DNA of 64,000 nucleotides from Aeromicrobium sp. Leaf245 (GCF_942548115.1 NZ_OW824151.1:682001-746000), one strand, 5' to 3'; shown: positions 32,969 through 42,161, counted from the stretch's first letter. The notes: a model not told the origin generated them from the letters alone. Numbers and translations: made by a program.

Positions 32969-33054
32969 GCCCCTCGCGTGGCGCTATCTCACCCAATCCC
33001 CCAGGGCCGGAAGGCAGCAAGGGTCAGTGGGCTCTAGTGGGTGCGCGAGGGGTC
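32969..33054 (+). ncRNA. ffs: Signal recognition particle RNA (small 4.5S type)
   Basis: The invariant domain IV segment GGGCCGGAAGGCAGCAAGGG (33004-33023) is present, closed by complementary ends GCCCCTCGCG and CGCGAGGGGTC. The length of about 86 nt is that of the small bacterial form. TATGCT (32956-32961) with TTGGAA (32931-32936) is a good promoter placing the 5' end at about 32968. Confidence 0.95.
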
Positions 33055-33118
33055 CTCACGTTCCAGGAGCTTCCTCGCGCCCGCGCCATGTTCAGGGGTC
33101 GTCGGCGAGGATGGGGTC

Positions 33119-33904
33119 GTGCTCGACGACCTCGCGCCGCAGCGGCGGCGCACCCTGCTGGCGGGGGCGGCGCTGCTCGTGGCCGTGGTGCTGGTCGCCG
33201 TCGGCATCGGGGTCGTCCGCACGCTCGACCCCACGGATCCCGCGTCGCAGGACGAGCTCGGGCCCGTGCTGCTGGTCTCCGGGTACGGCGGACGCGTGGC
33301 GTCCCTCGATCCCCTGCGCGACGCGCTCCGGTCGGCCGGCCGCGACGTCGAGGTGCTCGAGCCCGAGGGCGACGGCAGGGGAGACCTGCGCGCCCAGGCG
33401 GCCGCACTCGGCCGCTCGGTGGAAGCGGCCCTCGAGCGCACGGGCGCGGACTCGGTCGACGTCGTCGGCTACTCCGCAGGCGGTGTCGTGGCACGGTTGT
33501 GGGTGCGCGACCAGGGCGGGGCGGACGTGGCTCGACGGGTGCTGACGATCGGCTCGCCCCACCACGGCACCGACGTCGCCGCGCTGGCGGTCGAGATCGC
33601 GGGCAGCTGCCCCACCGCGTGCGAGCAGCTCGTGCCCGACAGCGACCTGCTGCGTGGCCTGAACGCCGGTGACGAGACGCCGGACGGACCCGAGTGGGTC
33701 ACACTGCGGTCCGACGCCGACCGGGTGGTCGTCCCCACGGACTCCGCGGTGCTCGACGGCGCTCTCAACCTGCGGGTGCAACGGCTGTGCCCCGGCTCGA
33801 CGACCCCGCACCGCGCGCTTCCCGGTGACGCCGCGGTGCTCGCGACGGTGGCCTCGGTGCTCGGTCGGGACGCCGCCCGCGCGCCGACCGACGTCAGCTG
33901 TTGA
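33119..33904 (+). CDS. Membrane-anchored alpha/beta-hydrolase (lipase/esterase class)
   Basis: 261 residues. An N-terminal signal anchor (TLLAGAALLVAVVLVAVGIG) is followed by a lipase-like fold: VLLVSGYGGR (oxyanion region), nucleophile elbow VGYSAGGVVARLW with the catalytic Ser, and TIGSPHHGTDVAA, typical of triacylglycerol-lipase-like enzymes. GTG at 33119 is preferred because an earlier in-frame start (33041) would lie inside the SRP RNA. The substrate is unknown. Its last 11 bp overlap the convergent ABC permease gene. Confidence 0.78.
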   Translation: MLDDLAPQRRRTLLAGAALLVAVVLVAVGIGVVRTLDPTDPASQDELGPVLLVSGYGGRVASLDPLRDALRSAGRDVEVLEPEGDGRGDLRAQAAALGRSVEAALERTGADSVDVVGYSAGGVVARLWVRDQGGADVARRVLTIGSPHHGTDVAALAVEIAGSCPTACEQLVPDSDLLRGLNAGDETPDGPEWVTLRSDADRVVVPTDSAVLDGALNLRVQRLCPGSTTPHRALPGDAAVLATVASVLGRDAARAPTDVSC

Positions 33905-34709
33905 CGTCCTTGCTGCCGAAGTTGGCCCAGGCCGCCCCGAGGAACACCACGAGGTAGGCGGCCTGAGCGGCGACGCCTCGCACCACCTCGGTCCACCGGA
34001 TGGGGTCGCGGAACAGGTCGACGAACGCCAGCCAGTACCGGGTCGGCAGGTACGGCTGCAGCACGTCGGCGGCCTCGAGCCCGAGGAGCACCGTCGAGCC
34101 GATGAGCACCGCCACCGTCCCGAGCGCGGCGGTCAGCCCGGACTCCACGATCGTGGAGAGCAGCAGCGCGAGCGCGGCCACGCCCAGCATCATCCACGTC
34201 ACGTAGCCGAGCGCCAGGACCGTCCGCTGGATCATCTCCGCCTGGCTGAGCGTGGAGCCGGAGACGCTGGTGACCGTGCCGCTGGGATCTCCGTCGCCGA
34301 GCAGCAGCCGTCCGAGGACGTAGGCCACGACCGCCACGACCAGCACGGCCACGAGCACGAAGGCCACGACGCTCACCAGCTTCGCCACCAGCAGCCTGGT
34401 GCGGCCCACGGGGCGGACGAGCAGGTAGCGCAGCGTGCCCGTCTGCGACTCGCCGGCGATGGCGTCACCGGCCACGACCGCCACCGCGACCGGCAGGAAC
34501 AGCGGGAGCACGATGCCCAGGGCAGCAAGGGGGAAGAGCGTGCCGTCGCTCAGGACGGCGGAGAGGAACGGCGGTCCGCTGCCGGGACGGGGTCCCAGCT
34601 GCGTGGTCGCGAGCAGCACCGCCACGAGCGCGGGCAGGGCGTTCAGCATCGCGATGACCACCCAGGTGCGTCGGCGCCGCAGCATCGCAGCCAGCTCCAC
34701 CCTGATCAT
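33894..34709 (-). CDS. ABC exporter permease (ABC-2 type)
   Basis: 271 residues, six predicted helices, with an N-terminal basic stretch (MIRVELAAMLRRRRTW) and the ABC-2 permease segment GDAIAGESQTGTLRYLLVRP. The ATG overlaps the stop of the ATPase gene upstream (ATGA), so both are made together. This two-gene form exports drugs, lipids or peptides in actinobacteria; the cargo is not deducible. The operon order is lipoprotein-like gene, ATPase, permease. Confidence 0.87.
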   Translation of the reverse strand: MIRVELAAMLRRRRTWVVIAMLNALPALVAVLLATTQLGPRPGSGPPFLSAVLSDGTLFPLAALGIVLPLFLPVAVAVVAGDAIAGESQTGTLRYLLVRPVGRTRLLVAKLVSVVAFVLVAVLVVAVVAYVLGRLLLGDGDPSGTVTSVSGSTLSQAEMIQRTVLALGYVTWMMLGVAALALLLSTIVESGLTAALGTVAVLIGSTVLLGLEAADVLQPYLPTRYWLAFVDLFRDPIRWTEVVRGVAAQAAYLVVFLGAAWANFGSKDVNS

Positions 34710-35593
34710 GACGCCTCGCTCGCGCGCAGCACGACGTCCTCCAGGCTGACGCGCAACGGCCCCACGGAGTCGACGCGGACGCCGGCGGACACCAGCCGTG
34801 CGTTCACCCGGGCCGGGTCGTCGGACACCACCACCAGGCGCTCTCCGACGGACGACTCCACGGCCTCGCCCAGCAGTGCGACGGCACGCGCGACGTCGCG
34901 GGTGCCCACCACGACGCGTTCGCTCGGTGCCAGAAGGGTCTCCAGCTGGTCCTGCAGCACCAGTCGGCCGCGGTCGAGCACCCCCACGCGGGTGCACATC
35001 TGCTCGATCTCGCTCATGAGGTGGCTGGACAGGAAGATCGTGGTGCCCTCGCCGTTCAGGGCCAGCAGCAGCTCGCGGATCTCGCGGATCCCTTGCGGGT
35101 CGAGTCCGTTGGTGGGCTCGTCGAGCACCAGCAGCCGCGGCCGACGCAGCAACGCACCGGCCAGGCCGAGGCGTTGGCGCATGCCGAGCGAGTACGCACG
35201 CACGGGCCGACGGTCGGCGGGGTCCAGCCCCACCTGCTCGAGCACCTCGCCGATGCGACCGGACCGTCCACGTCGCCGCGCGTCGGGCCCGGCGGCGTCG
35301 AAGGTGGCGAGGTTCCTGCGTCCCGACAGGTGCGGGTAGGCGCCGGGTCCCTCCACCAGGGCGCCGACGCGCGGGAGGACCGACGCGGCCGACGCAGGCA
35401 TCGCCTCGCCGAGCACCTCGGCCTCCCCGGAGGTGGGCAGGACGAGGCCCAGCAGCATCCGCACCGTCGTGGTCTTGCCGGAGCCGTTGGCCCCGAGGAA
35501 CCCGTAGACGTCGCCTTCTCGCACGTCGAGGTCGATGCCGGCGACCGCCGGAACGCCGCGGTAGCGCTTCGTCAGCGCTCGGGTCCTGATCAT
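34706..35593 (-). CDS. ABC transporter ATP-binding protein
   Basis: 295 residues, one ABC domain: Walker A GANGSGKTT, signature YSLGMRQRLGLA, Walker B LLVLDEPTNGLDP and switch His in FLSSHLMSE. A ~75-residue C-terminal extension is typical of ABC-2 exporter ATPases of the drug-resistance family. It overlaps both neighbours by 4 nt, the upstream LolA-like gene and the downstream permease gene. Confidence 0.92.
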   Translation of the reverse strand: MIRTRALTKRYRGVPAVAGIDLDVREGDVYGFLGANGSGKTTTVRMLLGLVLPTSGEAEVLGEAMPASAASVLPRVGALVEGPGAYPHLSGRRNLATFDAAGPDARRRGRSGRIGEVLEQVGLDPADRRPVRAYSLGMRQRLGLAGALLRRPRLLVLDEPTNGLDPQGIREIRELLLALNGEGTTIFLSSHLMSEIEQMCTRVGVLDRGRLVLQDQLETLLAPSERVVVGTRDVARAVALLGEAVESSVGERLVVVSDDPARVNARLVSAGVRVDSVGPLRVSLEDVVLRASEAS

Positions 35594-36684
35594 CGCCGCC
35601 CCACCTGCTCGCCCAGCTCGGCCGCGGCGTCCGCAAGCACCTCGGGCGTCACGGTCCCAGCCAGCAAGAAGGTGCCCTGACCACGGCCCCCCTCGGTGAG
35701 CAGCACGGACAGCGGCCCGATCTCCAGCGAGGTGCCGACGTCGGTGCGCACGGCCGACGAGGCGCTCAGCTGCTCGCGCACCTGGCCGGCGAGACCGCGG
35801 CGGAGCGGCACCGCCACGAGGGCGGTGGGCCCGCGGCCGTAGACGCCGACGGCTCCGAGCTCGTCGGGGTCGCCGCGGCGCTCGAGCCCGGCGACTGCCT
35901 CGGGGAGCACGAACGGTGCGAAGGCGTTGGCGCCCGCCGCGACGTCGATCGCGTCGCGAAAGCCCACGCGGGCGCCCGGGGGAGCGGTGAACGTGGTCGT
36001 GCCGGGGTCGGGGGTCGACGGGTCGAACCGGGTGACGGCGGTGGACACCACGGGCAGGTCCGAGGCGGTGCCGACCACGTCGACGCGCAGCGCCAGACCG
36101 GTCTCGGCGTCCGCCCAGACGTCGACGTGCGCGATGGTCGACTGCTCGTCGGCCGGCTCCAGCCTCAGGCCGGGTGCCGACCGCCCCGCCACTCGTCGTT
36201 CCGGCAGGCGGGACAGCTCGGCGGCGTCGGCCCCGGCGAGCAGGCGCCGGGCCAGCTGTGACGGCACGAGGTCGGAGGCGTCGGGCAGGCGGACGGTGGC
36301 GTACGGGGACGAGGTGGCGCGCTCGGACTCGAAGCGCCAGGTGGTGAGCAGGTCACCCTCGCGCACCAGGTCGGTCTCGCCACTCGCGCGGACGCGGTCG
36401 ACGCGCCACTGCTCGTCCGACCGCCACCAGACGCGCAGGGTGCTGGTGTCGCCCAGCAGGTCGGCGACCCCGGCGAACGAGTCGGTCTCGGGGATCTGCA
36501 GCGTGCCGCGGCTGCGCACCTCGCCCGACCACCCCAGGTCGCGTGACGCGACGACCCGCTCGAGCAGCCGGTCGGCCGAGACGTCGGAGGCCTCGGCCGG
36601 GAGCAGGCGGGGGAGCACCGGCGCGGCGGCCAGCAGGGCCGACACCAGTGCCACGAGCAGCCAGCGTCGGGCGGAGGACTTCAT
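35590..36684 (-). CDS. Secreted LolA/RseB-like protein
   Basis: 364 residues. An N-terminal signal (RWLLVALVSALLAAAPVLP) precedes a half-barrel of LolA/RseB type: WSGEVRSRGTLQIPET, LRVWWRSDEQWRVDRV, DLLTTWRFES, and HVDVWADAETGLALRVDV. In actinobacteria such domains bind acyl chains or act in envelope signalling. Its ATG is the first of a tightly coupled operon with an ABC exporter, so it may hand over or sense the exported compound. The AGGAG lies directly next to the ATG, which is close for efficient initiation. Confidence 0.72.
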   Translation of the reverse strand: MKSSARRWLLVALVSALLAAAPVLPRLLPAEASDVSADRLLERVVASRDLGWSGEVRSRGTLQIPETDSFAGVADLLGDTSTLRVWWRSDEQWRVDRVRASGETDLVREGDLLTTWRFESERATSSPYATVRLPDASDLVPSQLARRLLAGADAAELSRLPERRVAGRSAPGLRLEPADEQSTIAHVDVWADAETGLALRVDVVGTASDLPVVSTAVTRFDPSTPDPGTTTFTAPPGARVGFRDAIDVAAGANAFAPFVLPEAVAGLERRGDPDELGAVGVYGRGPTALVAVPLRRGLAGQVREQLSASSAVRTDVGTSLEIGPLSVLLTEGGRGQGTFLLAGTVTPEVLADAAAELGEQVGRR

Positions 36685-36872
36685 CTCCTGACCACGGTAC
36701 GAGGTGGGACCCCGCCTCGCCGGGTGGAGCTGGGTGGATCCCGGGACCGTCGAGTGCGTCGGTGGCGCGCTGCGGCCACGGGCGGCCCCCGACGCACGAC
36801 AGCCGCACGCGGCGCCGGAAAAGGATCTGCGCCACGTGCGGCTGGATCGTGGGTCGAGCCGCGCGTCGCCCG

Positions 36873-37988
36873 TCAGCCGATGGGGTCGACGGCGCCGTGG
36901 TCGGCCACCGAGCGGGCCAGCGTGAGCAGGTGCTCCGAGCCGTCGCCGAGCGTGTGGTCGATCGCGGTCAGACGGCTCGTGTAGTGGCCGACGGAGTACT
37001 CCGCGGTCATGCCGATGCCGCCGTGCAGCTGGATCGCCTCCTGGCCGATGTGGCGGCCGGCGCGCGAGACCTGCAGCTTGGCACGCGCCGCCGCCTCGAG
37101 GACCCGGTCCGGGTCGTCCTGGAGCACGAGCGTGGCCCACGTGACGGTGCTGCGGACCAGCTCGGCCGACACGTACAGGTCGGCCGCCCGGAACGTGAGC
37201 GCCTGGAACGTGTTGAGCGGGACGCCGAACTGCTTGCGCGTCTTGAGGTACTCCGTCGTGGTCCGCAGGGCCACGTCCATGGCGCCCACGGCCTCGTGGC
37301 TCAGGGCGATCTGCCCACGGGCGACGTTCCGGGCCACGACGTCGGAGACGTCGGCGGCCGGGTCGCCCAGGGGCGTGGCCGTGGCGCCGTCGAGCGAGAC
37401 GCGCGCCGCGCGACCGCCGTCGTGCGTGCGGTAGCCGATCCGGTCCACGCCACCGACCGAGGGGTCGACGAGGAACACGCCGACGCCGGCGTCGGTGCGG
37501 GCCGTGACGACCAGCAGGTCGGCGCGCTCGCCGTGCAGCACCGGCTCCTTGACGCCCGTGAGCGTCCAGGTGCCGTCGGACTCGGCGGCCACGACGGCGT
37601 CGCCGACGTCGTGGTGGGCGAAGGAGAGCACCAGGGCGCCCTCGGCCACGCGGCCGATGACGTCGGCGCGCTGCTCGGCCGAGCCGAGGTCGGCCACCAG
37701 GCCGGCGGCCAGGATCGTCTCGAGGTACGGCTCGGGCGCGAGCACGCGTCCGATCTCCTCGGCCACGATCGCGACCTCCACGGGTCCGGCGCCGAAGCCG
37801 CCGTCCTCCTCGGAGAACGGCAGTCCGAGGGCACCGAGCTCGGCGAGCTGCTGCCAGGTCTTCTCCGAGAACCCGGGGTCGGTCTTGGTGACCTCGCGGC
37901 GGGTCTCCGACGAGTCGTAGGTCTTGCTCAGCAGGCCGCGCACCGCGTCACGCAGGGCGGTCTGCTCGGAGTCGAGGGTGAAGTCCAT
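36873..37988 (-). CDS. Acyl-CoA dehydrogenase, probable partner subunit of a heteromeric pair
   Basis: 371 residues, acyl-CoA dehydrogenase fold (MDFTLDSEQTALRDAVRGLL, RKQFGVPLNTFQALTFRAAD, AIQLHGGIGMTAEYSVGHY). The C-terminus lacks the YEGT motif with the usual catalytic Glu. Such shorter, divergent subunits pair with an adjacent larger one to give alpha2beta2 enzymes, as in steroid side-chain and related acyl-CoA degradation. The gene lies 7 bp after its partner at 37996, supporting a heteromer. The substrate is unknown. Confidence 0.83.
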   Translation of the reverse strand: MDFTLDSEQTALRDAVRGLLSKTYDSSETRREVTKTDPGFSEKTWQQLAELGALGLPFSEEDGGFGAGPVEVAIVAEEIGRVLAPEPYLETILAAGLVADLGSAEQRADVIGRVAEGALVLSFAHHDVGDAVVAAESDGTWTLTGVKEPVLHGERADLLVVTARTDAGVGVFLVDPSVGGVDRIGYRTHDGGRAARVSLDGATATPLGDPAADVSDVVARNVARGQIALSHEAVGAMDVALRTTTEYLKTRKQFGVPLNTFQALTFRAADLYVSAELVRSTVTWATLVLQDDPDRVLEAAARAKLQVSRAGRHIGQEAIQLHGGIGMTAEYSVGHYTSRLTAIDHTLGDGSEHLLTLARSVADHGAVDPIG

Positions 37989-37995
37989 GGCTGCC

Positions 37996-39153
37996 TCACA
38001 GTCCCAGGATGGTCTTGGCGATGATCTGACGCTGCACCTCGTTGGAGCCGCCGTAGATCGACGCCTTCCGGAAGTTGAGGTACTGCGGGGTGCTGACGCG
38101 GGCCCAGTCGGGCACGTCGGAGCCGTCTCCGGCGCCGGACGCGAGCGAGAGCGGGCCGGCGAGGTCGACGTAGAGCTCGGTGACGGCCTGCTGCAGCTCG
38201 GTGCCGCGCAGCTTGAGCACCGACGACGCCGGGTGCGGCTTGCCGTCGGCGGAGTGGGCCACGACGCGCAGCGCCGTCAGCTCGAGGGCGAGCAGCTCGT
38301 TCTCCAGGTCCGCGACGCGGGTGGCGAGCAGCAGGTCGGAGTCGAGGCGGTCGCCCGCGATCTCCTTCGCCGCGGCCAGCCAGCGCTTCGTGGAGCCGAC
38401 GGGTGCCACGCCGACACGCTCGTTGCCGAGCAGGAACTTGGCGTAGTCCCAGCCGCGATTCTCCTCGCCGACGAGGTTCTCGGCCGGCACGCGCACGTCC
38501 TCGAAGAAGACCTCGTTGACCTCGTGGCCGCCGTCGATGAGCTCGATGGGACGCACGGTCAGGCCGGGCGACGTCATGTCGATGAGCAGGAACGAGATGC
38601 CCTGCTGCTTCTTGGGGGCGTCGGGATCGGTCCGCACGAGCGTGAAGATCCAGTCGCCGTACTGGCCGAGCGTGGTCCACGTCTTCTGCCCGTTGACGAC
38701 GTACTCGTCGCCCTCGCGACGGGCCGTGGTGCGCAGCGAGGCGAGGTCGGAGCCGGCGTCGGGCTCGGAGAAGCCCTGCGACCACCAGATGTCGAGGTTG
38801 GCGGTGGCCGGGAGGAACCGCTCCTTGATCTCCTGGGAGCCGAAGGCCGCGATGACCGGGCCGACCATCGACGCGTTGAACGCCAGCGGCGTGGGGACGC
38901 AGGCCAGCTGCATCTCCTCGTGCCAGATGTGGCGCTGCAGCGGGGTCCAGTCCTTGCCGCCCCACTCGACGGGCCAGTTCGGCACGGCGAGACCGGCGGC
39001 GTTCAGCGTCTGCTGCGCCTCGACGATCTGCTCCTTGCTGAGCTCGCGCCGGGCGGCGACGGTGTCGCGGATGTGCTGCGGGACCTGGGTGGTGAAGAAC
39101 GTGCGCATCTCCTCGCGGAATGCGGCGTCCTCCTCGGACAGACGAAGCTTCAT
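37996..39153 (-). CDS. Acyl-CoA dehydrogenase, partner subunit
   Basis: 385 residues. It has FAD/substrate motifs WWSQGFSEPDAGSDLASLRT and TWTTLGQYGDWIFTLVRTD, and a C-terminal SIYGGSNEVQRQIIAK. At the position where medium-chain enzymes have the catalytic Glu (YEGT) this protein has Gly, so any catalytic base must sit elsewhere in the pair. It is the first gene of a two-gene operon. A TAAGC-N4-GCTTA dyad lies 18 bp upstream and suggests TetR-type control. Confidence 0.87.
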   Translation of the reverse strand: MKLRLSEEDAAFREEMRTFFTTQVPQHIRDTVAARRELSKEQIVEAQQTLNAAGLAVPNWPVEWGGKDWTPLQRHIWHEEMQLACVPTPLAFNASMVGPVIAAFGSQEIKERFLPATANLDIWWSQGFSEPDAGSDLASLRTTARREGDEYVVNGQKTWTTLGQYGDWIFTLVRTDPDAPKKQQGISFLLIDMTSPGLTVRPIELIDGGHEVNEVFFEDVRVPAENLVGEENRGWDYAKFLLGNERVGVAPVGSTKRWLAAAKEIAGDRLDSDLLLATRVADLENELLALELTALRVVAHSADGKPHPASSVLKLRGTELQQAVTELYVDLAGPLSLASGAGDGSDVPDWARVSTPQYLNFRKASIYGGSNEVQRQIIAKTILGL

Positions 39154-39171
39154 GGGGACTCTCCGGGTGGG

Positions 39172-39185
39172 TAAGCGCTTGCTTA
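39172..39185. promoter_or_regulatory. Palindromic operator upstream of the paired acyl-CoA dehydrogenases
   Basis: TAAGCGCTTGCTTA, a dyad of TAAGC arms, 18 bp before the start codon. On the gene strand it reads TAAGCAAGCGCTTA, close to sites bound by TetR-family regulators of lipid and steroid degradation (KstR2-type A-n-CAAG-n-n-CTTG-n-T). The regulator is not in the window. Confidence 0.6.
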
Positions 39186-39271
39186 ATCGTCACGATACGC
39201 GCTGCACCCGACACCCTGCCAGGTGCCGGGTCCCACGGCTCGACGAACGAGGGCCCCCGGGCCCGGCTCCC

Positions 39272-40594
39272 TCAGCCCTTCTGGCGGCGCGCGGCGGCAG
39301 CGCGCAGGGGCCCGACGAGGCGGGGTCCGGCCAGTCGACGCTCGAGCCGACGCGCCTCCCGCCCGAGCGGCTGGGCTACGTACTGGCCGAGCAGCACACC
39401 GGACGCGAGCGCCACGGCGACGCCGCCGGCGGTGATCATCCAGAGCAGGCCGAGCAGGTTCTCGCCCGCCAGCAGCGACAGGGCCCGGAAGATGGACAGA
39501 CCCGGCAGCAGCGGCACGATGCACGAGACGACCACCACGAGCGGCGGCACCCGGAACCGGCGGGCCACGGAGTAGCCCACGAAGCCGACGGCGAACGCGG
39601 CCACGCCGGCGGCGGCCGGCCGGCCGACGTCGGCCTGGGTGAGTGCGGCGTAGGCGCCCGACGTGACGGCGGCGAGCAGACCGATGGGCACCACGATGCG
39701 CTTGGGCGAGTAGGCCGAGAGGGCGAAGGCCGCGGCGGTCACGCCGGCCCCCGCCATCACCTGGGGCAGCTGCGAGAGTCCGGACGCCCCCGGGTCCAGG
39801 GCGAAGTCGACCCCCAGCCACTCGCCGACCTGCAGACCGGCGGAGACGCCGACGATGATGCCGACGGTCGCGATCATCACCTCCATGATCCGGGCGTTGG
39901 CGGTGATCGAGAAGCCGGTGAGCGCGTCCTGGATGGCACCGATGAAGCCGAGTCCGGCGAGCAGCATGATGATCGCCGCCGTCACGACCAGGGACGGGTT
40001 GACCTCGGCGGGCGTCGCGGCCACGGCCACCGCGATGAGCGTGGCCAGGAGCGCTCCGGCCACCTGGGAGTAGAAGAAGGGCAGCCGCAGACGTTCGATC
40101 CGTCGCTGCAGGACCTCGATCGCGGCGCCGGCGACACCGGCCACGGCGAGCACGATCCAGTCGCCGCCCAGCAGGAGAGCCACGCCCGCACCGGTGAGGC
40201 CCCAGCTGGCGGTGATCGCCCAACGCGGCCGGGGGTGGCCGGTGGAGGCGATCCGAGCCACGCGCGACGCGGCCTCCTCGCGGTCGATCTCGCCGGTGAG
40301 CAGCGCGTTGACGAGCAGGTCGACGGCGGTCAGGTCGGCGTAGTCGACCTCGCGGTGGGTCACGTGCCGGCGCATGACGATCGGCAGGTCGTCCACGCTC
40401 TCCTGGTGGCTCAGCGTGAGCGACGTGAAGGTCACGTCGACCAAGGTCTGCCGCAGTCCGAGGTGATGGGTCACCGAGGCCATCGTGGCGGTCACGTCGG
40501 CCGCACCCGCACCGTTGGACAGCAGCATCTCGCCGATCCTCAGGGCGAGGTCGAGCGTGCGCTGCACGTCCTTGGAGTCCGTCATGAGCACCAT
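39272..40594 (-). CDS. ThrE-family threonine/serine exporter
   Basis: 440 residues in two parts: a soluble N-terminal domain (about 1-125, LLSNGAGAADVTATM and VDVTFTSLTLSHQ) and about ten hydrophobic helices. This matches the ThrE fold (two modules that are separate genes in other bacteria), which exports threonine and serine in Corynebacterium. Two in-frame ATGs, 40594 and 40582, are possible. Monocistronic and divergent from a GAF-ANTAR gene across about 100 bp. Confidence 0.88.
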   Translation of the reverse strand: MVLMTDSKDVQRTLDLALRIGEMLLSNGAGAADVTATMASVTHHLGLRQTLVDVTFTSLTLSHQESVDDLPIVMRRHVTHREVDYADLTAVDLLVNALLTGEIDREEAASRVARIASTGHPRPRWAITASWGLTGAGVALLLGGDWIVLAVAGVAGAAIEVLQRRIERLRLPFFYSQVAGALLATLIAVAVAATPAEVNPSLVVTAAIIMLLAGLGFIGAIQDALTGFSITANARIMEVMIATVGIIVGVSAGLQVGEWLGVDFALDPGASGLSQLPQVMAGAGVTAAAFALSAYSPKRIVVPIGLLAAVTSGAYAALTQADVGRPAAAGVAAFAVGFVGYSVARRFRVPPLVVVVSCIVPLLPGLSIFRALSLLAGENLLGLLWMITAGGVAVALASGVLLGQYVAQPLGREARRLERRLAGPRLVGPLRAAAARRQKG

Positions 40595-40691
40595 GGTGCC
40601 GGGTGGTGCGGAGGCCCTGCGCGGGTGGCCAGGTCGTTCACGCGGCCGGCCGGGGCCCGCCTCGGTATCCTCCCTCCAGGAGGATCCTCAC

Positions 40692-41387
40692 ATGGCGGAA
40701 CAGGTGGACGACGGGCTCGACGACCGGCTTGCGGCGATGGCCCGCGAGCTGGCGACGCAGCCCACCGCGGAGCGCACCGCCGAGCGGCTGACGTCGCTGG
40801 CGCTCGAGCTGGTCCGCGGCGCCTCCGACGCGGGTGTCTCGCTGGTCCGTGCGCGGGGCCGGATCGAGACCGTGGCCCCCACCAGCGAGCTCGTGGCGCG
40901 GGCCGACGACCTGCAGCACCGGCTCCACGAGGGTCCGTGCGTCGATGCGCTGGACGCCGACGAGATCGACGCCCCCGACCTCACGAGCGACGAGCGCTGG
41001 CCGCGCTGGCGTCCCGAGGTGGTCGAGGCCGGTGTGCGGGCGATGTTCTGCGTACAGCTGAACCTCGACGACCGCGGCCTCGGTGCCCTGAACCTCTACG
41101 GCTCCTCGGTCGACGCGTTCGACGAGGCCGACCGCGAGGCAGCGCGTCACCTCGCGAGCCACGCCGCGATCGCCATCGCCTCGTCGCAGGAACGGGCGTC
41201 GCTGCAGGAGGCCCTCGCCAGTCGCACCGTGATCGGCCAGGCGGAGGGCATCCTCATGGAGCGCTTCGGCGTCGACGCCGACCAGGCCTTCGCGGTGCTC
41301 GTGCGGTACTCGCAGCACCACAACGTGAAGCTGGCGCAGGTGGCGCGCGACCTGGTCCACACGCGGAGCCTGCCCGGGATCGACTGA
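40692..41387 (+). CDS. GAF-ANTAR RNA-binding regulator
   Basis: 231 residues. A GAF domain (about 15-165, LHEGPCVDALDADEID is typical of the mycobacterial type) is followed by an ANTAR domain (about 172-228: RTVIGQAEGILMERFGVDAD, QAFAVLVRYSQHHNVKL). ANTAR proteins bind paired RNA hairpins and prevent termination or alter translation; the GAF domain senses the signal. A strong AGGAGG lies 8 nt before the ATG. It converges on a second GAF-ANTAR gene with 3 bp between stops. Confidence 0.9.
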   Translation: MAEQVDDGLDDRLAAMARELATQPTAERTAERLTSLALELVRGASDAGVSLVRARGRIETVAPTSELVARADDLQHRLHEGPCVDALDADEIDAPDLTSDERWPRWRPEVVEAGVRAMFCVQLNLDDRGLGALNLYGSSVDAFDEADREAARHLASHAAIAIASSQERASLQEALASRTVIGQAEGILMERFGVDADQAFAVLVRYSQHHNVKLAQVARDLVHTRSLPGID

Positions 41388-41390
41388 GCG

Positions 41391-42140
41391 TCAGGCCTGC
41401 GACGTCACTTCGTCCGGAAGGTCGCCCTCCTCGACCAGCCGACGCGCGACGTCGCGAAGCTTGACGTTGTGGTGCTGCGAGTGGCGGACGAGCACCTGGA
41501 AGGCGGCGTCGACGGTCAGTCCGTAGCGCTCCACGAGCACGCCGACGGCGATGCCGATGTCGCCACGCGCGTCGAGGGCGCGGCGCAACCCGTCGCGATC
41601 GTGGGCGACGCCGAGCGCGACCGAGGCGAGTCCTCCCAGCTCGGTGGCGCGCAGGCACGCCTCGTCGTCGAACGCGTCGGGGTCCTCGGCGTAGAGGTCG
41701 AGGCGGCCGGGCTCGCCGCTGCGGCTGGACAACGGCACCACGACGACCGACCGGTGGCCCAGCATCGCCACGTCGCGACCCCAGTCGCGCCAGCGCGGAT
41801 CGCTGGCGGTGTCACGGACGTGGACGTGGCCGACGGGCCCGGCGTCGGCGAGCGAGGAACCGGCTCCTGGGCCTCCCGGGAGACGGAGCGCCTGCATCGC
41901 CTGGGGTGACGTCGCCGCGAGCGCCGGTCGGCCCGAGGCCGACGGCACCGTCACGGCGGCGGCGTCGCACGGGACCACGGCGAGCGCGAGCGAGGCGATG
42001 CGGTGCGCCACCGACTCGGTGGGCGGTGGCTTGACGCGGACGGCGGAGGACGCCGAGGGGGTCGGCTCGGAGGTCGTGGGGTCCGGCGTCTCGGGCGAGG
42101 ACGGCGACGGGGGTGGGGCAGGACGGGTCAGCGCGACCAC
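41391..42140 (-). CDS. Second GAF-ANTAR regulator
   Basis: 249 residues. A Pro/Ser-rich N-terminus precedes a GAF-like domain (about 45-185, RSVVVVPLSSRSGEPGRLDL) and an ANTAR domain (GDIGIAVGVLVERYGLTVDA, FQVLVRHSQHHNVKLRDVAR) very like that of its convergent neighbour. The GTG at 42140 follows AGGAG with almost no spacer, so the true start may be slightly downstream at a non-ATG codon. The 5' leader holds GGTTGAGCAGCAGCC, an element shared with both sigma genes nearby. Confidence 0.8.
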   Translation of the reverse strand: MVALTRPAPPPSPSSPETPDPTTSEPTPSASSAVRVKPPPTESVAHRIASLALAVVPCDAAAVTVPSASGRPALAATSPQAMQALRLPGGPGAGSSLADAGPVGHVHVRDTASDPRWRDWGRDVAMLGHRSVVVVPLSSRSGEPGRLDLYAEDPDAFDDEACLRATELGGLASVALGVAHDRDGLRRALDARGDIGIAVGVLVERYGLTVDAAFQVLVRHSQHHNVKLRDVARRLVEEGDLPDEVTSQA

Positions 42141-42161
42141 CTCCTGGTGCGTGAGGTCGTC

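Noticed and set aside
33041..33118. Upstream ATG extending the hydrolase gene
   Set aside because: It would start inside the 3' end of the SRP RNA and adds a non-signal-like N-terminus. GTG 33119 puts the signal anchor at the proper place.
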